DNA of 64,000 nt from a bacterium (lineage in GTDB: Bacteria; Zhuqueibacterota; QNDG01; JAGLOF01): the NCBI GenBank assembly GCA_016934955.1, contig JAFGRY010000026.1, positions 230,628-294,627 of the forward strand, given 5' to 3'. Below are positions 58,688-64,000 of the stretch, piece after piece. The first letter of the stretch is position 1. Each line of letters starts with the position of its first letter. A program made the translations under genes and the position numbers. Under the pieces are notes generated by a model. It was given only the letters and a program-made list of their open reading frames with translations, was not told where the DNA came from and did no database searches.

Positions 58688-61551
58688 TGCGCGGCCTCCC
58701 GGAACGGCCGTTCCCAGGCTCTTGCCAGTTCGTCCATGGTCATTGAGAGCGTTTCCTTGACGGTTGTGATGCGTAGTTCTGGTGAACCGGTGACTTCTCC
58801 GGCGATAACGGCCGGCAGCGACGCGGCCAGGGCGTCGCCGTCCAGGGGATCGACTTCCAGCAGCACGGCTCCAATCATCTCGCCGAAAAGGGCAGGGGCC
58901 GGATCGCCGCCGCCCAGTTTCCGCTGAAGGGTGGAGAGATCGAGACTGCAGCCGAGGCCGCTGCCCAGGGCCATTTCAAAGGCCCGGCGGATGAGCCCTC
59001 CTTCCGAGAGGGGGGAGGCCGACTTGATCAGTCCCTGTTCCCGGGCGTCGGCCAGCAGCTCCCAGAAGACGATCATCTCTTCCGGATCGGGATCCGGGAG
59101 CGGTCCGCAGTCCGACGCGATCAGATCGGCGTAGATGGATCCTCCCAGACGGGCGGTGAGCGGCCCCGCCAGGAGCAGCGCGTTCCCCGCCTTCTTGAAC
59201 GGTTTGGTCACCCGCTGGGTAACGTCCGGCATGCGTCCCAGGGCCATGACCGCGAGGGTGGGAGGAATGTCGAGCCTGGTGCCGTCTTCGCCGATAAAAG
59301 TGCCGGAAGAGCTGTCCTTGCCGCTGATGAAGGGGGTCCCGAAGGTCCGGGAGAGGCTGCAGCAGGCATCGACCATATCCGTGAGAAGCCGGGCCATGCG
59401 GCTGTTCACCCGGGGCGTGTAAAAATTGTCGCACAGGGTTATCTCGGTGCGGGAAACACCGGCGCAGACGAGCCGGGTGATGGATTCGATGATCATCAGT
59501 TTGGCCATGCCCGCGGGATCGACGTCTCCGTAGCGGGGAGTGAAGGCCATGGACGCGGCCGCACCGAAGGGTTTGCCCCGAATGGGGGCGCTGATCCAGA
59601 CATCGTTGGGCATGCGGCCGCTGATGCCGCTGAAGGGCGGTTCAACGGTGATGCCCTGCACCGTGGTGTCGAACTGGGTGCCGGCCGGTGACTGGTCGCA
59701 GATGTTCAGGTCGGAGAGCACGCGTGTGATCGTTTCCCCGATCCGTCCGGCCCCGGTGAGGGGAGGGGGCGGGATCACCCGGGGCGCGGGTCCCGGTGAG
59801 TCGGGGGAAAAAACAGGCAGGGGGCACCCCTTGCGCAGGGTGTGAAAATCGAGATCGACGGCGGTTTCGCCGCTGAGCGGGGGGCGCTTCGGCCAGGAGA
59901 GCGGATCGCCGGTCTCGGCCGGGTCGAAGATCACCTGGCAGCGACCGCTGTCGGTGAACGTCCCGATCACGGCCCCCGGCACTTCATAATCGTCAAGAAT
60001 GGAGCGGGTCTGTTTGAGTTTTTCCGGAGGCACGCAGAGAAGCATCCGTTCCTGGCTCTCGGAAATCCATATCTCCCAGGCGTGCATGCCCTCTGTTTTC
60101 AGGGGCACCCGGGCAAGGTTGATCCAGATGCCGGTCTCGGCACCCATCTCTCCGGCAGCCGACGACAGGCCGGCGGCGCCCAGATCGGTGATCGCGCGCA
60201 GGCAGTCCGCGTCCCTGAGTATCGGGATCGCTTCCATGAATTTCCGTTCTTCGATGGGATGCCCGATCTGCACGTGCGCGGCGTCCACCACGTGGGTTTC
60301 GCTGGTCATGGAGCTGGAACTGACCGTGGCGCCGTGCAGGCCGTCCATGCCGGTGAGGCCGCCGATGAGCAGCGCCAGATCACCGGTCCGCGGTTTTCCC
60401 TTGGCCGACCGGTCCGCGGGAATGAACCCGATGGAATGACCGAGGGCGAAGCACTTGCCGGTGTATCCCCGGTGAAATTTATACACGGGAAACATCATGG
60501 GGATGCCCATGGGATTGGTGTAGTCCGCGGTTCCCCGAATCGATTCGCTGAGAATGGTCTTGGGATGGAGCACGCCCCGGGGAAGATCGTTCCAGTCCAT
60601 GAAGGGATCGCCGACGCCCATAACGGTGCTGCCGCCGATGGGTTTCGCCCCCTGGCCGCAGCCGAGGGTGTCGCGGATGACGCCCCCGTGCTTGGTCATG
60701 ATGCCGCCGTAGGGGCTGACCGCGGTGGGAGAGTTGTGGGTCTCACCCTTGAGGGTCAGGGCCCAGCCGTCGTAGAATTCCATGGCGCCGGCGTTGTCCT
60801 CGAACACGGAAAGAACCAGCGGATGGTCGATGGCGGTGGTGGCGTCCCAGAGCGCCCTGAGCAGCCCCAGGCTTTTCCAGGTGGTGTGAAAACAGTGGTC
60901 CGACCAGGTCTGGGCGAACATCTCGACTTCGGCGTCGGTGAGGTCGCGGCCGATGGAGACGGATATCTCCCGCAGCGCCCGCATCTGGTCGCCGTTGAGA
61001 AAGAGCCGTTTTCCCTCGCTCAGCGCGGCCAGCGCGGCGTCGTCCAGGTTCCGCAGCGGAATGGTCTCCACGGGTCCCGCTTCACCCCGGGGTTTGAGGG
61101 TGTCCCAGGCGTCGTCGGGAGTGATGAGCACCTGCACCTGGGGGTTGTAGAGGTAGCGGTGCACGACCGAGGCGGCGCTCTTCTCGTCCAGGCCGGTGAA
61201 CTGATAGCGGTGGGCGATGCGCACCCATTCCAGGCCGGAGACGCGCAGGGCTGTCGCGCCTCTGAGCACAGACGGCAGCTCGGGATCGGTGACCGCCCGC
61301 TGATACCCGACTTCAAACACCGGTCCGTCCGCGGGTGTGAGCTCGCTGGATTCGCTGAGCGATTCGGCGGAGGGATTGCAGAGCAGCGGCGCCAGCTTCA
61401 GCGCCTCGGCGGGCCCGATGCCTTCGAGTCTGAATACCCGTTCAATGCGGACCTGTGTAAGGGAGGTGTATCCTTCATGCAGGAGTTTTCGATGGAGAAT
61501 ATCGGCTTCCGGATCATCTCCGGTTCTGCGGGAACAGAGCTGGGTAATCAA
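58684..61551 (-). CDS. purL: phosphoribosylformylglycinamidine synthase subunit PurL, long form
   Basis: A 955-residue enzyme, longer than the usual small PurL (about 740) and shorter than the large one-chain form (about 1300). The N-terminal 80 residues resemble PurS (DILHRKLLHEGYTSLTQVRI). The FGAM synthase core follows, with QTWSDHCFHTTWK, LKGETHNSPTAVSPYGG, GAAGLSSAAGEMG and ISGKDSSSG. The glutaminase is separate (purQ). The start is TTG with GAGGAG about 7 nt upstream and a near-perfect promoter 30 nt upstream. Confidence 0.93.
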   Translation of the reverse strand: MITQLCSRRTGDDPEADILHRKLLHEGYTSLTQVRIERVFRLEGIGPAEALKLAPLLCNPSAESLSESSELTPADGPVFEVGYQRAVTDPELPSVLRGATALRVSGLEWVRIAHRYQFTGLDEKSAASVVHRYLYNPQVQVLITPDDAWDTLKPRGEAGPVETIPLRNLDDAALAALSEGKRLFLNGDQMRALREISVSIGRDLTDAEVEMFAQTWSDHCFHTTWKSLGLLRALWDATTAIDHPLVLSVFEDNAGAMEFYDGWALTLKGETHNSPTAVSPYGGIMTKHGGVIRDTLGCGQGAKPIGGSTVMGVGDPFMDWNDLPRGVLHPKTILSESIRGTADYTNPMGIPMMFPVYKFHRGYTGKCFALGHSIGFIPADRSAKGKPRTGDLALLIGGLTGMDGLHGATVSSSSMTSETHVVDAAHVQIGHPIEERKFMEAIPILRDADCLRAITDLGAAGLSSAAGEMGAETGIWINLARVPLKTEGMHAWEIWISESQERMLLCVPPEKLKQTRSILDDYEVPGAVIGTFTDSGRCQVIFDPAETGDPLSWPKRPPLSGETAVDLDFHTLRKGCPLPVFSPDSPGPAPRVIPPPPLTGAGRIGETITRVLSDLNICDQSPAGTQFDTTVQGITVEPPFSGISGRMPNDVWISAPIRGKPFGAAASMAFTPRYGDVDPAGMAKLMIIESITRLVCAGVSRTEITLCDNFYTPRVNSRMARLLTDMVDACCSLSRTFGTPFISGKDSSSGTFIGEDGTRLDIPPTLAVMALGRMPDVTQRVTKPFKKAGNALLLAGPLTARLGGSIYADLIASDCGPLPDPDPEEMIVFWELLADAREQGLIKSASPLSEGGLIRRAFEMALGSGLGCSLDLSTLQRKLGGGDPAPALFGEMIGAVLLEVDPLDGDALAASLPAVIAGEVTGSPELRITTVKETLSMTMDELARAWERPFREAAQ

Positions 61552-61580
61552 TAAAGGCTCCTCGGTTTGTGGGTTGTTAA

Positions 61581-61609
61581 ATTCTACGTGAATTGCATGA
61601 GAATGTCAA
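61581..61609 (-). promoter_or_regulatory. promoter for purL-purQ
   Basis: On the minus strand TTGACA, 17 nt, TAGAAT, close to the ideal sigma-70 promoter. The predicted start near 61574 gives a 23-nt leader that just holds the RBS, leaving no room for a purine riboswitch. Confidence 0.78.
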
Positions 61610-61947
61610 GGGGAAATTACCCCGCCGGCCGGCACATTCGGCCGCTATGGCATAGTTGTTGTATTTACTGCCGGTGAACACGACGGCGTACATACGGGGG
61701 CCGGTTTGGGAATCGGTCCCGGCGCGGGATGAGCGGTTTTCGCGACATGAATAACCGATATATTTACAACTATTTGTGCTGTTTTGATCTTCTGCGTCGG
61801 CCGCGATTGAGCGCGGCGGCGGGGACGAACGGCGCGTTTGCATTTTGAGATGGATGCCTGTTTCTTTCCGGCGAAATGGAAAAATTTTCCCGGTCACGGG
61901 CCCGCTGCCGGACATACGGTCATCCAGAAAAAAAAGAGGGAGCAGCT
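61610..61947. other. intergenic region upstream of the PAS pseudo-kinase
   Basis: About 340 nt between the purL promoter and the PAS protein start. Short open frames exist but lack RBS and family sequence. A TATATT box at 61759 could belong to a promoter for the PAS gene, but no good -35 is present. I see nothing else. Confidence 0.4.
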
Positions 61948-63321
61948 ATGTTCAGAAGTGCACAGAAACTCAGCGCGGTTACCCAGAACGTGATTCTCGG
62001 GTCGGTTACCGGACTCATGGTCGCGTTCAACCTCAGGCTCATTTTTCTCAAGGTTGGCGGCGTGGACATGGTCTGGGTCGCGTTTATCCTCATCGGACCG
62101 GTGTTCGGGTATCTCAGCGGCCTGGAACGGCAGCGGGTGGAAAAGCTGAAGCGGGAAAAAAGCGTGCTCGAGGAAAACATCGATTTCGTTCAGAAAGCGC
62201 TGCAGGAATCCAACAAGAAATACCGTCTGCTGGTGGAACAGGCCAACGACGCCATTTTTCTCACCACCGTGGACGGACGGTTCCTCCTCTTCAATGAAGC
62301 GACCTGTCTCTACTCGGGCTACACCCGCGGGGAGATGAAGCGCATGCGGGTCTCCGATCTGCACGGTGAAAACGGGCGCAACGTGGACGAGGCCTGGCTC
62401 GACAACGGTGTCTACCGTTATGAGGACCAGTGGATCAGCAAGCAGAAGACAAAGGTAACCCTGGAGATCAACGCGCGCTGGATCAAGTTCAACAATCACA
62501 AACTGATCCTCCATATCGGCCGCGACATGCGGCACAAGCAGGCCGCAACCGCCAAGGGCGACCTGAACATGCACCGGCAGCGCATTCAGGCCAATCTCAT
62601 GGTGACCATGGCCCAGCTGAACGAGCACCTCTACGACGGCAGCCTGAAGCCGGTGTTCGACACCCTGCCGGTACTGAAGAGCCTTATCGAAAAGCACCCC
62701 GAGGACACGGAATTGATCCAGGGCGCCATCGCTCCCCTTGAACGGGCGAAGGATCATCTGGCCGCCTTTTCGAAAAAGAACGAACGCGATCTCGACACCA
62801 CTCCCCGCAACTGGGATCTGAATGACATTCTCCACCAGGAGCTGGTCTATCTCGATACGATTTCCGACTCGAAAAATTTCCGGGTCAAGACCGCTTTCAC
62901 TCCCGAGCTGCGCCAGGTCTACGGCCTGGGCAGGGATTACTCCATCGCCATCGGCGCGGTGCTGCTGGCCCTGCGCTCATCCATGACGTCGGTGAGCCAG
63001 AAAGGGCTGGTGGTCGGAACCAAGCAGCTGGAGGACACGGTGCTGGTGGAAGTGCTCGCTCCCGGACAGGACACCTTTATCGAGAACATGCTCTATTCTG
63101 TCGATCCCTTCTATGAAGAGTACGCCGACAAATCGAACCACAAGACCATGGGCGCCGAGCTCTGCCACGCTCTCTTTCAGCCCCTGAACGCGCAGATCGA
63201 CAATAGCCACCAGGGTGGAAAGGGCAATATCGTGCGTATTCGCATCCCCGTCGCCCGTAAATCGATGGTGCAGCTGCAGGAGAACGAGGCGCAGCAGGGG
63301 GGGAAGGGTGTGATTATGTAA
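61948..63321 (+). CDS. membrane PAS protein with degenerate histidine-kinase module
   Basis: A 457-residue protein. Two N-terminal hydrophobic segments (about 12-32 and 40-56) lead into a coiled-coil stretch (about 58-85) and a PAS domain (about 88-205: YRLLVEQANDAIFLTTVDGRF). The C-terminal 240 residues have the length and rough pattern of HisKA plus HATPase. There is no phospho-acceptor His motif, no N box and no GTGMGL lid (the equivalent reads KTMGAELCHALF). It is therefore probably a pseudo-kinase. GAGGGAG precedes the ATG; the longer frame starts before it. Confidence 0.7.
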   Translation: MFRSAQKLSAVTQNVILGSVTGLMVAFNLRLIFLKVGGVDMVWVAFILIGPVFGYLSGLERQRVEKLKREKSVLEENIDFVQKALQESNKKYRLLVEQANDAIFLTTVDGRFLLFNEATCLYSGYTRGEMKRMRVSDLHGENGRNVDEAWLDNGVYRYEDQWISKQKTKVTLEINARWIKFNNHKLILHIGRDMRHKQAATAKGDLNMHRQRIQANLMVTMAQLNEHLYDGSLKPVFDTLPVLKSLIEKHPEDTELIQGAIAPLERAKDHLAAFSKKNERDLDTTPRNWDLNDILHQELVYLDTISDSKNFRVKTAFTPELRQVYGLGRDYSIAIGAVLLALRSSMTSVSQKGLVVGTKQLEDTVLVEVLAPGQDTFIENMLYSVDPFYEEYADKSNHKTMGAELCHALFQPLNAQIDNSHQGGKGNIVRIRIPVARKSMVQLQENEAQQGGKGVIM

Positions 63322-63342
63322 GGGCCCGGTTCCGTCCCAATA

Positions 63343-63603
63343 GGCCTACGAAAAGCACGAAAGAAACGAAAAAAGAAATAGAGGATAAAAAATGCCCCTG
63401 GCTTCCGGCTCGGGGCGTTGTTTTCTGGTTTCCCACGGTCCTCCGCGGGAACTCACCATGCATGGGACTCCGATCAGCGATTGCGATACCGATATCGAGA
63501 CCGAATTCCGAGTGCGATGAGCGCTGCCGCAAAAAACCGTATTCCGTGGGGGGGGGAGGGCACCCCTGTTTCTTTTTCGTCTTTTCCGCGTTTTTCGCAG
63601 GCC
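63343..63603. mobile_element. 261-bp non-coding element with imperfect 35-bp terminal inverted repeats
   Basis: The left end (63343-63377) begins GGCCTACGAAAAGCACG; the right end (63569-63603), reversed, begins GGCCTGCGAAAAACGCG. They are related to the ends of the 56771 element and the size is almost the same. The interior has several inverted repeats (GCCCC/GGGGC near 63394-63415; TTCCC/GGGAA near 63430-63451) but differs from the 56771 interior. No gene is visible. It occupies most of the 359-nt gap before the DUF3098-like gene. Confidence 0.55.
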
Positions 63604-63622
63604 GGTGTCTTTTTTTCTTCCC

Positions 63623-63651
63623 TTGACAATCCTCGTGCTAATTCGTATATT
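63623..63651 (+). promoter_or_regulatory. promoter for the DUF3098-like gene and tRNA-Val
   Basis: TTGACA, 17 nt, TATATT, 20 nt beyond the end of the 261-bp element. The predicted start is near 63658, about 23 nt before the ATG. Confidence 0.75.
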
Positions 63652-63680
63652 TACGTCTCTATGAAACAGGGGAGGCAGTC

Positions 63681-63917
63681 ATGGCACGACAGATCAAGAA
63701 GAATAAAACAGAGAAACTTCCCTTCACCCGCACGAACTACATTCTGTTCGCCGCCGGGCTGGTGGTTCTCATCGTCGGCTTCAAAGCGCTGTCGGTCGGT
63801 CCCTGGAACAGCTTTTCCTCGCTGACCCTCGCGCCGATCCTGCTCATTCTGGCATACTGCATCATTTTTCCCGTTGCCATCCTCTACAAGAAACGGGGAC
63901 AGGAACAGGATTCATAA
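63681..63917 (+). CDS. DUF3098-like small membrane protein
   Basis: A 78-residue protein with a basic N-terminus (ARQIKKNKTEKLPFTRTNY) and two hydrophobic segments (about 21-38 and 49-68). It resembles the DUF3098 family of small membrane proteins found mainly in Bacteroidota. The function is unknown. GGGGAGG lies 6 nt before the ATG. tRNA-Val follows after 4 nt and may share the transcript. Confidence 0.72.
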   Translation: MARQIKKNKTEKLPFTRTNYILFAAGLVVLIVGFKALSVGPWNSFSSLTLAPILLILAYCIIFPVAILYKKRGQEQDS

Positions 63918-63921
63918 ACAG

Positions 63922-63996
63922 GGGCGATTAGCTCAGCTGGTTCAGAGCACCTGCCTTACAAGCAGGGGGTCACTGGTTCGAATCCAGTATCGCCCA
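63922..63996 (+). tRNA. tRNA-Val (anticodon TAC)
   Basis: A 75-nt cloverleaf. The acceptor stem GGGCGAT / ATCGCCC, D arm TAGCTCAG, anticodon stem CTGC / GCAG with loop CTTACAA (anticodon TAC) and T arm GGTTCGAATCC are all present. The discriminator is A and CCA is not encoded. It lies at the window end. Confidence 0.96.
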
Positions 63997-64000
63997 CAAA

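Noticed and set aside
59842..61554. A 570-codon open frame opposite purL
   Set aside because: Antisense shadow of purL; no domain, no RBS, biased composition.
61552..61574. Purine riboswitch before purL
   Set aside because: The promoter leaves a leader of about 23 nt, which cannot hold an aptamer.
61577..61915. Short minus-strand open frame in the purL/PAS gap
   Set aside because: It contains the purL promoter region, has no RBS and no family sequence.

Overview
The window is a gene-dense, fairly GC-rich bacterial chromosome segment with no phage, transposase or CRISPR. There is no 16S gene, so placement is inference. A PorX-type receiver-PglZ regulator directly followed by tsaE, a DUF3098-like small protein, AddAB and many secreted TPR or beta-barrel proteins point to an uncultured-type Gram-negative of the FCB (Fibrobacterota-Chlorobiota-Bacteroidota) superphylum. 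Genes use strong Shine-Dalgarno sites, with frequent TTG and GTG starts. Intergenic promoters follow a clear sigma-70 pattern, TTGaca-N17-TATaTT.

Layout. 1-1900: S41 peptidase (cut by the window edge) divergent from an SH3-parvulin protein and a Yip1-like membrane protein. 1990-6400: GAF/PAS histidine kinase, NtrC-type regulator and an unusual receiver protein. 6451-7482: TPR lipoprotein, convergent with the previous block. 7658-18504: a long tightly packed housekeeping run: porX, tsaE, tsaB, rimI, accD, surE, guaA, glmS, a TPR plus periplasmic-binding protein and pgeF. 18595-25561: small beta-barrel, uppP, holA, an ECF sigma/anti-sigma/HtrA-like unit, a GAF membrane protein and rdgB. 25610: tRNA-Pro. 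25918-27539: HAD phosphatase, flavodoxin-like protein and a zinc-ribbon protein. 27617-30001 (minus): an outer-membrane protein and a thioredoxin-TPR protein whose frame carries an in-frame TGA. 30145: MarR-GNAT fusion. 31175-35912 (minus): PQQ-like propeller, proline-racemase-family enzyme, M20 peptidase and SurA-like lipoprotein. 36203-41566 (minus): TetR, LolA-like protein, beta-barrel and RND exporter. 41744-47895: addA, addB and DUF493. 47926: M24 peptidase. 49488: DUF697-like protein. 50711-56763: His-rich protein plus a heavy-metal CBA efflux system. 57052-61551 (minus): DUF72, purQ, purL. 61948-63996: PAS pseudo-kinase, DUF3098-like protein and tRNA-Val.

The most notable item is the gene at 27617-29134. 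A conventional reading starts it at an internal TTG, but a strong RBS, a start codon and a signal peptide lie 168 nt upstream in the same frame. They are separated from the rest only by a TGA at the first Cys position of a thioredoxin-type CxxC motif (UGSC), and a hairpin resembling a bacterial SECIS follows the TGA. It is a strong selenoprotein candidate.

Other points of interest are: an HtrA-like protein in an ECF sigma operon that has lost all three catalytic residues; two 260-bp elements with long terminal inverted repeats and no gene; a TPR plus periplasmic-binding architecture (as in LpoA) between glmS and pgeF; a TetR operator sitting on its own transcription start; and two genes whose promoters predict leaderless mRNAs.
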